Source: an uncultured bacterium (GTDB lineage: Bacteria > Nitrospirota > Thermodesulfovibrionia > Thermodesulfovibrionales > Dissulfurispiraceae). Taken from it: a DNA stretch of 64,000 bases. Position 1 is the first letter of the stretch. Each line of letters starts with the position of its first letter. Below, piece by piece: positions 45,759 through 53,587 of the stretch. Made by a program: the position numbers and the translations under genes. The notes below the pieces were generated by a model. That model was not told the DNA's origin, made no database searches, and worked only from the letters and a program-made list of their open reading frames with translations. The DNA lies in the NCBI GenBank assembly GCA_937949555.1, contig CALEDV010000034.1:17795-81794 (forward strand), given 5' to 3'.

Positions 45759-45790
45759 AGGGGACACAATTTTTTACTTCGGTGTCTCCT
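45759..45790 (+). promoter_or_regulatory. RNA hairpin between the two flgE genes, possibly controlling ribosome access
   Basis: AGGGGACAC (45759-45767) pairs with GTGTCTCCT (45782-45790) through nine pairs including one G-U. No T run follows. The right arm ends CTCCT, which could alternatively pair with AGGAG (45799-45803), the ribosome site of the second flgE. The two pairings exclude each other, so the left arm could free the ribosome site. Confidence 0.4.
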
Positions 45791-45811
45791 TAGATAAAAG
45801 GAGGAATACAA

Positions 45812-47077
45812 ATGAGTCTGTTTGGAGCCATGTCAATAGGGATAAGTGGTCTTAGATCCAATGGCTTTGGTCTTGGGGTAATAAGCGATAACATCGCTAA
45901 TTTTAATACTGTTGGTTTCAAGCACAGTAGACCGGTCTTCGGGGATCTTGTAAGCTCTGTAAGCGCTGTAAATGGGGGTGGGGCAGGGTCTTTCATAATG
46001 GATGTGCAGAGTCTGTGGTCTCAAGGCTCAATCAGTCAGACAGATAACCCCTTTGACATGGCTATACAGGGAGAAGGACTTTTTATAGTCAATGGCACAA
46101 ATGGTGTAACCTATTATTCAAGGGCAGGACAGTTTCTGATAAACAACGAAGGATATCTTGTAAACCCTTTAAACTACAGACTTCAAGGATATGGTTTCGA
46201 TGCCTCGGGTCTGCCTACTGGAAAGCTTGGGGACATTAAGTTGTCAAACCTCACAAGCAGCCCTATAGCCACTTCTGAAATTGATCTACTGCTTAGCTTG
46301 GATTCACAAGAGACGGTGAAGACCTGGTCCGATGCAGACCTTAATCCCGACACTGGAGAGGTAGCCTATTCAAGCTTTAACTATAGCAATTCAAGTTATG
46401 TATATGACAGTCTTGGAAATAAGCATCAGGTAAAGTCTTACTACACCAAAACCGGCGCAAATACTTGGGAGGCCCGTTTTGTCTATAACACTGGCACTGA
46501 TGATGCCCCTGTATTTGAGGCATTGGGGCCAATCAATCTAGTTTTTGATACAAGCGGCAATCTCACATCACCGACTACGGCACAGCAACTGTCCTTTAAC
46601 TGGGCTGCTGTTATTGGCGCAGCGGTTCCTCAGATTATAAATCTAACCATCAATAGCAATTCCAAACAGTGGAGGCAGCCCTCTGACCAGAAGGTCAATA
46701 AGACTGATGGAAGGGGTGCAGGAACCGCTATTGCTACCACTATTAGCCAAAATGGCATACTGTCGGCCATTTTCTCAAATGGCGACAAACGTGATATAGC
46801 TCAGATAGCCCTTGCAGAGTTTACCAACTATGACGGGCTTAAACGCAATGGAGACAATCTATATCTACCTACCTATGATTCTGGAGATGCCTCGGTCGGA
46901 ACCCCTGGCTCAAGCAGGAGAGGGACTATTTTTGGCAACTCCTTAGAGATGAGCAATGTGGATTTGGCAGATGAGTTTGTAAAGATGATACAGCTTCAGA
47001 GGGGTTTTCAGGCAAGCTCAAAGGTAATCACCACTGCCGATGGACTTACTGCTGAGGTAATGAATATTATTAGATAA
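45812..47077 (+). CDS. flgE: Flagellar hook protein FlgE, second copy
   Basis: Second hook-type subunit, 421 residues, with the same ends as the first copy: GAMSIGISGLRSNGFGLGVISDNIANFNTVGFKHSRPVF and NSLEMSNVDLADEFVKMIQLQRGFQASSKVITTADGLTAEVMNIIR. The middle domain differs but keeps YDSLGNKHQVKSYYTKTG and the D2 strands. A good AGGAGG is present. It could be the true FlgE with the first as a variant, or one could act as a distal-rod or hook-filament junction element; FlgG would be shorter (260). The last flagellar gene of the cluster here. Confidence 0.92.
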   Translation: MSLFGAMSIGISGLRSNGFGLGVISDNIANFNTVGFKHSRPVFGDLVSSVSAVNGGGAGSFIMDVQSLWSQGSISQTDNPFDMAIQGEGLFIVNGTNGVTYYSRAGQFLINNEGYLVNPLNYRLQGYGFDASGLPTGKLGDIKLSNLTSSPIATSEIDLLLSLDSQETVKTWSDADLNPDTGEVAYSSFNYSNSSYVYDSLGNKHQVKSYYTKTGANTWEARFVYNTGTDDAPVFEALGPINLVFDTSGNLTSPTTAQQLSFNWAAVIGAAVPQIINLTINSNSKQWRQPSDQKVNKTDGRGAGTAIATTISQNGILSAIFSNGDKRDIAQIALAEFTNYDGLKRNGDNLYLPTYDSGDASVGTPGSSRRGTIFGNSLEMSNVDLADEFVKMIQLQRGFQASSKVITTADGLTAEVMNIIR

Positions 47078-47302
47078 ACTCTTGCTTAGTCCCACTATCA
47101 ATCTAAAGATATTACGATAGAGCTGCAGTGTATTAGGCAATAGTCAAAAACCTAAGACCCCTATTGCGCTGCTGCTCTTTCTTCTTAATATGCCCGTAGG
47201 TCATGATGGCTGCATTGACTGTACCTTAATGTTATCACCTTTTGATGCTTTTTAAGTATAATACCCTATTACTTACAAAAAACCAAAAAGGAGGACAGTA
47301 AA

Positions 47303-48088
47303 ATGGCAATACCCTCAATGACACTGCTTTTTTTGATCTTTCTGATTATCTACATTATCTCAAGCGCAATCAAGATACTTAAGGAGTACGAAAGGGGAGT
47401 AGTGTTTAGGCTCGGAAGGATAATACCTCTCAGGGGTCCTGGGCTTGTGCTTATCTGGCCCATAATTGATAAGATGGTCAAGGTGAGCATGAGGACTGTC
47501 ACAATGGATGTACCACCACAGGACATTATCACTAAAGACAATATCACTGTAAAGGTTAATGCCGTTGTATATTTCAGGCCTGTTGACCCCATAAAGGCAA
47601 TAACCGCAGTGGAGGACTTTTATTATGCTACATCACAGATCGCACAGACATCCCTTAGAAGCATCTTAGGACAAAGCCAACTCGATGACCTGCTTGCCAA
47701 GAGGGAAGAGCTCAATGCTGAACTCCAAAAGGTTATTGACCAACAGACAGAGCCTTGGGGTGTAAAGGTGACCTCTGTAGAGGTAAAGAATGTTGATCTG
47801 CCTCAGGAGATGCTCAGGGCGATTGCAAAACAGGCAGAGGCTGAGAGAGAGAGGAGGGCAAAGATAATACATGCTGAGGGAGAATTGCAGGCAGCCCAAA
47901 AACTGACCGATGCAGCAAAGATAATCTCTTCTGAATCCTCAACCCTGCAATTGAGATTTCTACAAACACTTACAGAAATTGCCACCGAGAAAAATTCAAC
48001 AATCATATTCCCTGTTCCAATAGACCTTCTATCGCCTTTCATGAAGAAGATTTCGGAGGAGACAGGCAATAGGGCTGAGACAAGATAG
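47303..48088 (+). CDS. Slipin (stomatin/prohibitin-like SPFH protein)
   Basis: Membrane-associated scaffold of the SPFH superfamily, 261 residues. An N-terminal hydrophobic anchor ([19 protein letters not shown]) leads into the SPFH domain with [29 protein letters not shown] and [14 protein letters not shown]; a coiled coil with [29 protein letters not shown] follows. Slipins usually pair with an NfeD protease partner; none is adjacent. AAAGGAGG precedes the ATG. The 225-bp gap after flgE has a TATAAT at 47257-47262 with a poor -35 (TTATCA, 19-base spacer), a possible own promoter. Confidence 0.9.
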   Translation: MAIPSMTLLFLIFLIIYIISSAIKILKEYERGVVFRLGRIIPLRGPGLVLIWPIIDKMVKVSMRTVTMDVPPQDIITKDNITVKVNAVVYFRPVDPIKAITAVEDFYYATSQIAQTSLRSILGQSQLDDLLAKREELNAELQKVIDQQTEPWGVKVTSVEVKNVDLPQEMLRAIAKQAEAERERRAKIIHAEGELQAAQKLTDAAKIISSESSTLQLRFLQTLTEIATEKNSTIIFPVPIDLLSPFMKKISEETGNRAETR

Positions 48089-48097
48089 GGTCTATTT

Positions 48098-48874
48098 TTG
48101 AAAGATCAGAATAACCCTTCAGACCAGATGGATTCGGAAGACAACAAAGAAAAACAGGACACAGGCTCTTATAAGGGTATTTGGCTGAAGGGTTTTTTAA
48201 TACTGCTCTGCATCGGGATTGTAACATTCATTTTTTATAAGGCTGGTTTATTTAGTTTCTTCATGGACAAGGATAGGATGGAGAGGTTTATCAACTCCTT
48301 AGGTCCCCTTGGCTTTCTTGGATTTATCTTGCTGCAGTCTCTTCAAGTAGTGGCTGCCCCTATTCCAGGAGAGGTTACAGGCTTAATTGGTGGATTTCTT
48401 TATGGTCCTGTCCTTGGCACAGTGCTGTCAACTATTGGCTTGACATTGGGTTCCTTTATTGCCTTTAAGCTTTCCCGAACCTTTGGCAGACCCTTTGTAG
48501 AACGATTTGTAGATAAGTCAGTAATGAGTCGTTTTGACTATCTGCTGCATCATAAGGGCGCATTCCTGATTTTTTTATTATTTTTAATACCTGGTGTGCC
48601 AAAGGACTATCTATGCTACATATTAGGATTAGGACACCTCTCTACAGCGGAGTTTTTGTTGATAGGAGGCACAGGCAGGCTTTTTGGGACTGTTCTCCTC
48701 ACATTAGGAGGAGATTTTCTGCGCAATCATCAATATCTGCGATTTTCTATGCTCTTTGGCGTGGCAATTATTGTTGTGATAATAGCCATTGTATTTAAAG
48801 ATAAGATAGAAAGGCTCCTTAGGGTGTTGCATGTTATGCAGTATAAAAAGAGAAAACAGCAAAAGAAGACATAG
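48098..48874 (+). CDS. TVP38/TMEM64 (VTT, DedA-like) membrane protein
   Basis: Inner-membrane protein of 258 residues with about five helices. The VTT/SNARE-associated domain motif is visible at LQVVAAPIPGEVTGLIGGFLYGPVLGTVLSTIGLTLGSFIAFKL and FGRPFVERF, with FLIPGVPKDYLCYILGLGHLS in the re-entrant region. VTT proteins include lipid scramblases or undecaprenyl-phosphate flippases (DedA relatives), which fits the envelope theme, but the substrate is unknown. The start is TTG at 48098 after TAGGG; an ATG at 48128 is an alternative. It follows the slipin gene by 9 bp and is likely co-transcribed. Confidence 0.82.
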   Translation: MKDQNNPSDQMDSEDNKEKQDTGSYKGIWLKGFLILLCIGIVTFIFYKAGLFSFFMDKDRMERFINSLGPLGFLGFILLQSLQVVAAPIPGEVTGLIGGFLYGPVLGTVLSTIGLTLGSFIAFKLSRTFGRPFVERFVDKSVMSRFDYLLHHKGAFLIFLLFLIPGVPKDYLCYILGLGHLSTAEFLLIGGTGRLFGTVLLTLGGDFLRNHQYLRFSMLFGVAIIVVIIAIVFKDKIERLLRVLHVMQYKKRKQQKKT

Positions 48875-48905
48875 GAAATAAAAGGTTGCTGATTGATGGA
48901 TTTTG

Positions 48906-48934
48906 TTGCAAATTAATAGGTTAGTATATATAAT
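48906..48934 (+). promoter_or_regulatory. Sigma-70-type promoter of cheV
   Basis: TTGCAA at 48906-48911, a 17-base spacer and a perfect TATAAT at 48929-48934. The start would fall near 48941, 26 bases before the cheV ATG. No sigma-28 or sigma-54 motif is seen here. Confidence 0.5.
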
Positions 48935-48966
48935 TTAATGATTCTTAATAAATTATGGAGGCGCTT

Positions 48967-49935
48967 ATGGCACAAAAGGCAGGCATGTTGCCTGATGTTC
49001 TAAAGGTGGGCACTAATGAGATGGAGCTTGTGGTTTTTAAGATGTATAACACCCTTGACAATGGTAGCCCCGAATTGCTTGATTATGGAGTAAATGTAGC
49101 TAAGGTAAGGGAGATAATCCCTATGCCAGGGCTTACAAAGGTGCCAGATATGCCCGAATATGCCCATGCCCTTGCTGAGGTGAGAGGCGAGGTAATACCT
49201 ATAATAGACTTAGGAAAATGGATGAAACTGGTCATCCCTCCTGATGTGGACATCAGACCAAAGGTGATTGTGCTGGAGATGCTCGGAACAACGGTAGGCA
49301 TGATAGTGCATGAAGTGGAGAGGATAAGGAGGATCAAGTGGAATCAAATAAAACCCCCGCCATCTCTGCTTCAGGCAAAACACGGCGGCAGGATTACTGG
49401 AGTAACCAAGATAGATGATGATGGGGATGCCCTCCTGCTCATACTTGACTTAGAAAGTGTGATATCCGATATAGGAGCCCTGATGCCTCGCAGGGAGATC
49501 GCCTTGGAAGAGATTGACCGGCTTAGCAAAAGGAAACTCAAGGGTAATGTGCTCATTGTGGATGACTCCACAGTGGCGCGAAAGATTCTTAAGGATACCC
49601 TTGAGAATGCCGGATTACATGTTATAGAGGCAGTGGATGGAAAGCAGGCGTTGTCAATCCTAAATGATTTCCTCGGAAAGATCGGGGATCAGTCTATACT
49701 TAATTTTGTAAATCTTGTGATCTCCGATGTAGAGATGCCGGAGATGGATGGATTGACCTTTACAAAATTAGTCAAAGAGGATGCACGACTTCAGCAAATA
49801 CCTATAATAGTCAACACCTCTTTGAGCGGAGATGAAAATAGGGAAAAGGCAAACTTGGTAGGAGCTGACGGATATCTCGTAAAGTTTGATGTCACAAGGT
49901 TGATTCAGGAATTATCAAGGTTTCTATCAAAATAA
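48967..49935 (+). CDS. cheV: Chemotaxis coupling protein CheV
   Basis: CheW-receiver hybrid that links chemoreceptors with CheA and can be phosphorylated. 322 residues from ATG 48967, chosen over an ATG 12 bases upstream because GGAGG stands just before it. The CheW domain occupies 10-170 (ELVVFKMYN, VAKVREIIPMPGLTKVPDMPEYAHALAEVRGEVIPIIDL). The receiver domain occupies 193-320, with Asp199-Asp200 and phospho-acceptor Asp254 (ISDVEMPEMDG). No che operon is in the window, so it stands as a single cheV after the slipin-VTT pair. Confidence 0.93.
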   Translation: MAQKAGMLPDVLKVGTNEMELVVFKMYNTLDNGSPELLDYGVNVAKVREIIPMPGLTKVPDMPEYAHALAEVRGEVIPIIDLGKWMKLVIPPDVDIRPKVIVLEMLGTTVGMIVHEVERIRRIKWNQIKPPPSLLQAKHGGRITGVTKIDDDGDALLLILDLESVISDIGALMPRREIALEEIDRLSKRKLKGNVLIVDDSTVARKILKDTLENAGLHVIEAVDGKQALSILNDFLGKIGDQSILNFVNLVISDVEMPEMDGLTFTKLVKEDARLQQIPIIVNTSLSGDENREKANLVGADGYLVKFDVTRLIQELSRFLSK

Positions 49936-49939
49936 CAGG

Positions 49940-49979
49940 TTAATGGAGATGGGGTTATTTAATCATCCATCTCCATTAA
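49940..49979. terminator. Hairpin between convergent cheV and the exported-protein gene
   Basis: TTAATGGAGATGG (49940-49952) and CCATCTCCATTAA (49967-49979) form a 13-bp perfect stem with a 14-base loop. It begins just after the cheV stop and precedes the convergent gene end. No long T run, but the position suits a bidirectional terminator. Confidence 0.55.
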
Positions 49980-49994
49980 ATCATCTGCTGAATA

Positions 49995-50435
49995 CTATTT
50001 TACAATACCTGACCCCGTGCCTGAAAAGGTTCCTGAATTATTGTTGATTGTCCCTGTGGATATGCCCTGAAAATAAATATTCTGCATATTTGGCGGTCCC
50101 CCTGAAAGCCCGCCAGAGCCCTTTGTTATAGATGAGAGCCAAAGATTTCTATTTTGATCCCAAGTTAGGACATTAAAATTACCTGTTAATCCGCTGCCTG
50201 TTAGCAACACCTGTGCACCCTGAGGATTCCCCGTGTAGCTGCCATTTATGTTGCCAGTAGCCCAGATAGCAGGTCTTGCATTGAAATTAGGGGCGAGGAA
50301 GATAACGTCCTGCATATTTAGGGCTATTGAGTCCTGCCCCTGTCTCCAATTGCCGCTCATATTTGCCCTGCCTACTTCAAAGGCAGGTATATTGAGGCTG
50401 GATAGGGCATCTCGTCCCTTTGAGGATGAGGACAT
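49995..50435 (-). CDS. Unrecognised beta-rich protein, main part of a frameshifted exported protein
   Basis: I do not recognise this 146-residue product. It is rich in Gly, Ser, Asn and Thr with alternating hydrophobic residues (ALNMQDVIFLAPNF, GAQVLLTGSGLTGNF, NIYFQGISTGTINNN), resembling repeats of an extracellular or outer-membrane beta sheet. The first Met at 50435 has no ribosome site, and the open frame extends 12 codons further upstream to a TAG. A signal peptide stands just upstream in another frame, so the gene is probably broken by one frameshift or contains a sequence error. Confidence 0.5.
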   Translation of the reverse strand: MSSSSKGRDALSSLNIPAFEVGRANMSGNWRQGQDSIALNMQDVIFLAPNFNARPAIWATGNINGSYTGNPQGAQVLLTGSGLTGNFNVLTWDQNRNLWLSSITKGSGGLSGGPPNMQNIYFQGISTGTINNNSGTFSGTGSGIVK

Positions 50436-50530
50436 TGATAGTAGTTTGTTAGTATCAATAAAGGTAGGCTAAAAAATACAAAAAATAACATCTTAAGGTA
50501 AAAACCCTTTGAACTTTGAAGGCACTTCAT
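50436..50530 (-). pseudogene. Displaced signal-peptide start of the preceding exported protein
   Basis: An ATG at 50530 opens MKCLQSSKGFYLKMLFFVFF, a classical signal peptide (basic start, long hydrophobic core). Its frame soon runs off into an unrelated tail, while the 49995-50435 frame continues from SLP/FIDTNKLLS. Adding one T to the CCTTTA run in this stretch would join the two. No clear ribosome site is present before the ATG. Confidence 0.4.
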
Positions 50531-50602
50531 AGTCTCAGAATATAGTCGTAATATCTGTTGTATTATGCTGCTCATTAGTGATAATATCTCTTAAGACAAA
50601 CC

Positions 50603-50929
50603 ATGGAAGCCATTGTTGTTTATATCACCATATCCAACGAAGAAGAGGCGGTGAGGATTGCTCACACTTTGGTAAAAGAAAGGCTATGCGCCTGCGTAAA
50701 CATACTGCCTTCAGTCAGATCAATATACACGTGGCAGGGGAAAATAGAAGATGAGCAGGAATTGCTGATGATTCTAAAAACCACAAGAGGGTGCTTTGAA
50801 AAACTATGTGCTCAAGTAAAAGAAATGCATAGCTACACTGTGCCTGAGATAATAGCTATGCCTATAATAGCTGGCTCTGAAGACTACCTAAGCTGGTTAA
50901 AATCCTCGGTTGCATTATCGGGCGATTAG
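50603..50929 (+). CDS. cutA: CutA1 divalent-cation tolerance protein
   Basis: Small trimeric cytoplasmic protein of 108 residues linked to copper tolerance. All conserved segments are visible: VVYITISNEEEAVRIAHTLVKERLCACVNI, SIYTWQGKIEDEQELLMILKT and HSYTVPEIIAMPI with closing YLSWL. Divergent from the broken exported-protein gene and convergent with the small membrane-protein gene. The promoter region is short and no clear ribosome site was found before the ATG. Confidence 0.93.
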   Translation: MEAIVVYITISNEEEAVRIAHTLVKERLCACVNILPSVRSIYTWQGKIEDEQELLMILKTTRGCFEKLCAQVKEMHSYTVPEIIAMPIIAGSEDYLSWLKSSVALSGD

Positions 50930-50994
50930 TTTTCATAGCCTATTGTCTTTGCATTCCCTAATCAAAGATTAAAAATCTACAAAACCAACCACTA

Positions 50995-51132
50995 TTATCC
51001 CTTGTGTCTTTTTATATTATAGGCAATCATAAAAAGCAGTAATGCAAGCACTATGGCTATCACTACAAACTTTGTCAGTTTTAGAGCTAACAGCGCTAAT
51101 ATGACTGCAGCAATTATAAGGTAATTAAGCAT
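50995..51132 (-). CDS. 45-residue single-span membrane protein
   Basis: Short gene read as MLNYLIIAAVILALLALKL, then TKFVVIAIVLALLLFMIAYN and a basic tail IKRHKG. Two hydrophobic stretches joined by a Lys-Thr-Lys turn could span the membrane once or twice. GGGAG stands about 8 bases before its ATG, and it overlaps the end of the AtpI-like gene by 8 bp, which favours real coupled translation. I know no homologue. It is the last gene of the atpZ-atpI-like unit. Confidence 0.6.
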   Translation of the reverse strand: MLNYLIIAAVILALLALKLTKFVVIAIVLALLLFMIAYNIKRHKG

Positions 51133-51499
51133 CTCTCATCTCCCGTGCCCTCTTTAACCCCTCAAGCAATATAAGCATAAAGACCACAGAAAGTCCGAAG
51201 GCTATAGCAGCAATGTTTATTACATTAAAGATAAGCAATATAAGAAGTATAGAGAACAGGACCAGGAGCCTGAAGAAGGTCATGAATATCATCTTTGATT
51301 TGCCCTTCTCTAGGGACATCACACTCTCTACACCCCATATAACACCCATAAAATTGAGCACCGCAAAGAATCCCCCCAATAATATGCTGAGGGATGCTCT
51401 CCAATCAAACATAAAAAGCAATCCTAAGGAGACAGGCAGAAGAATGATGACAGAAACAAAGGAAATCTTTTTGAGGCTCTTATCCCAATTATTTTGCAT
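51125..51499 (-). CDS. AtpI-like (ATP synthase subunit I family) membrane protein
   Basis: Inner-membrane protein of 124 residues with four predicted helices (KISFVSVIILLPVSLGLLFMF, SLSILLGGFFAVLNFMGVIWG, FRLLVLFSILLILLIFNVI, AIAFGLSVVFMLILLEGLKRA). The pattern of ASLSILLGGFFAVLNF and the final LLEGL fit the ATP synthase subunit I family, helpers of c-ring assembly. Known atpI genes head the atp operon, but no atpB or atpE follows; the gene overlaps atpZ-like upstream by 11 bp and a 45-codon gene downstream by 8 bp. Confidence 0.7.
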   Translation of the reverse strand: MQNNWDKSLKKISFVSVIILLPVSLGLLFMFDWRASLSILLGGFFAVLNFMGVIWGVESVMSLEKGKSKMIFMTFFRLLVLFSILLILLIFNVINIAAIAFGLSVVFMLILLEGLKRAREMRDA

Positions 51500-51710
51500 T
51501 GTTATCTTTCATCCTTTCCTTTTTTGCAATCCTGAGCAGTTCCTTAACTCCCGCTGAGATACCTACTATAAAAAATAAAACTGATAGATAGGGAAAGGTT
51601 TTAAAAAAACCGTCAAGCAAGTACCCCATAACAAGTCCTACTATAGAGCACAAGACAAAGTGTATTCCAACGGAACTCGCATAGAGGAAGTCTTTCATGC
51701 CGCTATTCAT
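51489..51710 (-). CDS. AtpZ-like small membrane protein
   Basis: Protein of 73 residues with two helices (SVGIHFVLCSIVGLVMGYLLDGFF and LSVLFFIVGISAGVKELL). The spacing GLVMGYLLDGFFKTFPYLSVLFFIVGISAGVKEL matches AtpZ/AtpQ proteins, which with AtpI form a putative Mg/Ca channel or assembly factor beside F0. It leads the short minus-strand unit. Its ATG lies only about 3 bases after the predicted transcription start, so it might be translated leaderless or from the second ATG at 51698. Confidence 0.7.
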   Translation of the reverse strand: MNSGMKDFLYASSVGIHFVLCSIVGLVMGYLLDGFFKTFPYLSVLFFIVGISAGVKELLRIAKKERMKDNNAK

Positions 51711-51719
51711 AATGGATTG

Positions 51720-51749
51720 ATGATAAAGGCTATGGGGTCAAAATTTCAA
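51720..51749 (-). promoter_or_regulatory. Candidate promoter of the atpZ-atpI-like unit
   Basis: Minus strand: TTGAAA at 51749-51744, an 18-base spacer and TATCAT at 51725-51720, each five of six. The predicted start leaves nearly no leader before the first ATG. Confidence 0.4.
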
Positions 51750-51818
51750 TGTTTTTTAGATCGGGTGTGGTTACTATTTTAAAATGGCAGGTTCAACTAT
51801 GAAGTTCAACACTATCTG

Positions 51819-52622
51819 TTAGTTAAAAAAATCTCTAACAGATTTATTGAGGAGTCCTTGTTTGATACTTAAAAGGTAATCCTTGCTAATTACAAAAAGC
51901 AATGCGCATAGGGCATTTAATAACACTATCGTATAACCTGTAGGCAAATCGAGTTGATAGGACATCACAATAGCCAGGCTATTTAAAGTTGCTCCAATAA
52001 GCCATGCTGTCAAGAAGGTGCTCTTTGCTTTTAATGTAATAGAAATCAAGGCAGGTGCTACAAGTAGGGTAAATACCACTAGTACACCTGCCAACTTGAC
52101 CGAGCTTGTAACTGTAACTGCAAAGGCAGTGAAAAAAATTAGCTCCTTTGTAAAACCCTCCTTTAACCTTTTTGATAGATAGAGGATAGTTGCAATAAAA
52201 AGATAAAGGATTGCAATCTGAAGGGTCTCTTTGAAGGAACCATAAAGTATGTCTGTAGCAAGTAGCCTTTGAAATACCTCCATGCCATGGGGTGTCTTCG
52301 AAAGCACTACATAAGAGCCAGAGATGCCAAGCACATAAAGTAGACCGATGAATGCCTCCTGAATGTTGCTATTTCTTCCTTTTGATCTTTGACAAATGAG
52401 GGCTACTAATGCGGCAGTAAATACGGCAAAGACTACAGACATTGCATAGGAGTAATCTTCAAGGTGTGAAAGTATGGCTACAGCAGCGCCTAATGCTGCC
52501 ATCTGGCTTATGGCCAGGTCTGTGAAGATTATGCCTCGTCTTATTATTTCTAAGCCGAAATAGGCGTGTATGCCTAATAAGACCATAGACAGCAGAAGGG
52601 CTGACAAAAGTATGTCTGTCAC
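51819..52622 (-). CDS. ABC-3 type metal transporter permease (ZnuB/MntB-like)
   Basis: Permease of a zinc or manganese uptake ABC transporter, 267 residues with about eight helices. The family segments FGLEIIRRGIIFTDLAISQMAALGAAVA, KLAGVLVVFTLLVAPALIS and SYQLDLPTGYTIVLLNALCALLF are present. Its ATG overlaps the stop of the binding-protein gene by 4 bp. The nucleotide-binding subunit (ZnuC/MntA) expected beside it is absent: downstream come only AtpZ/AtpI-like genes. It must be supplied from elsewhere or be shared. Confidence 0.88.
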   Translation of the reverse strand: MTDILLSALLLSMVLLGIHAYFGLEIIRRGIIFTDLAISQMAALGAAVAILSHLEDYSYAMSVVFAVFTAALVALICQRSKGRNSNIQEAFIGLLYVLGISGSYVVLSKTPHGMEVFQRLLATDILYGSFKETLQIAILYLFIATILYLSKRLKEGFTKELIFFTAFAVTVTSSVKLAGVLVVFTLLVAPALISITLKAKSTFLTAWLIGATLNSLAIVMSYQLDLPTGYTIVLLNALCALLFVISKDYLLSIKQGLLNKSVRDFFN

Positions 52623-53506
52623 CTTGAAAGCCTCTCAAAGATGGTATCAAATAGACTATAGAGGTCTTTTGCCTCTTTTGTTGACCCCACATCATGGGGG
52701 ATTAAAACCACAGGCACTGATGTCTTTTCAGAGAGCATCTTGGCTGCCTTGTCAGAGTGATAGATATCCTGGATTATCAGGTCTGCTTTTTTTTCTTTGA
52801 TGACATTGATCAATGACTCGAGGTGTCGGCTTGAAGGAGGGATGCCAGGAAGTGGCTCAATGTTACCTATCAAATGAAGGTCGTAGCGTTTGATGAGATA
52901 GTTATAGAGCGTATGGCTCTGGACAATCTTTTTAGCCTTTAAAGACGCACCAATTTTATCCCATCCCTTGAGTGCATCCTTCCACCTGAGATGAAAATCT
53001 TTTAGGTTTTCTTTGTAGTAATTGCAATTTGTCTGTTGTATCTCACAGAGCCTCTTGGTAATTGCCTCTGCTATGATAGGGATATTATGAGGATCTAAGT
53101 GAAAGTGAGGATTGCCATAAGGATGGACATCACCGTGATGCCTTGAGAGTTCCCTTGGGACATCTATTAGTTGGATATGCTCTGAGACCTCAAGAAAGCC
53201 CTTGTTATTTAATCTGGGGTTATTTGCCTGTTTTATTATCTGTGGAAGCCAGCCTACTTCAAGGTCAGCGCCATTTGCAATTATGAGGTCTGCTTGCCTC
53301 GCCTTTGCAATAAGTGAAGGCTTTGGCACAATGAAATGTGGATCCGTTGAGCCCATTGATAAAGATGACACCTCGTCTCGGTCTCTTATAATTTGCTTGG
53401 TTACCTCTGCAAGATAGGGATAGGAGGTAAGTATATTTAACTTTGCCTGAGCGAAGGCGGGTATTAAACAGAAGGACAATATAAATAACAACATTTTTAT
53501 GAACAT
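52619..53506 (-). CDS. znuA: Periplasmic metal-binding protein (ZnuA/MntA family)
   Basis: Cluster A-I substrate-binding protein for Zn2+ or Mn2+, 295 residues with signal peptide (IKMLLFILSFCLIPAFAQA). Metal-site candidates are His57 in GSTDPHFIVPKPS, the His group in HHGDVHPYGNPHFHLDPHN and the late Asp in PHDVGSTKEAKD. GVPP-type helix residues PGIPPSSRHLESLINVIKEKKADLIIQD are conserved. GGGAG precedes the ATG. The His-rich loop suggests zinc; manganese is not excluded. Confidence 0.88.
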   Translation of the reverse strand: MFIKMLLFILSFCLIPAFAQAKLNILTSYPYLAEVTKQIIRDRDEVSSLSMGSTDPHFIVPKPSLIAKARQADLIIANGADLEVGWLPQIIKQANNPRLNNKGFLEVSEHIQLIDVPRELSRHHGDVHPYGNPHFHLDPHNIPIIAEAITKRLCEIQQTNCNYYKENLKDFHLRWKDALKGWDKIGASLKAKKIVQSHTLYNYLIKRYDLHLIGNIEPLPGIPPSSRHLESLINVIKEKKADLIIQDIYHSDKAAKMLSEKTSVPVVLIPHDVGSTKEAKDLYSLFDTIFERLSR

Positions 53507-53532
53507 ATCATTTCTCCCTTTAATTTGTAAGT

Positions 53533-53569
53533 ATAGGCTAAAGGTTCATCCATCAAGCCTTTAGCCTAT
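53533..53569 (-). repeat. 12-bp hairpin between the outer-membrane protein gene and znuA
   Basis: ATAGGCTAAAGG (53533-53544) and CCTTTAGCCTAT (53558-53569), perfect arms with a 13-base loop, in the 81-bp gap on the same strand. Without a T run it probably attenuates or stabilises the message rather than ends it. Confidence 0.55.
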
Positions 53570-53587
53570 TAACTTGAGTTTTAATTA

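Noticed and set aside
47215..47237. Additional GTCA...TGAC pair before the slipin gene as a FleQ box
   Set aside because: The half-sites are too far apart (about 12 bases instead of 6), unlike the three accepted boxes.
47234..47262. Promoter for the slipin gene with TATAAT
   Set aside because: The -10 is perfect but the best -35 (TTATCA) needs a 19-base spacer; I mention it only in the slipin entry.
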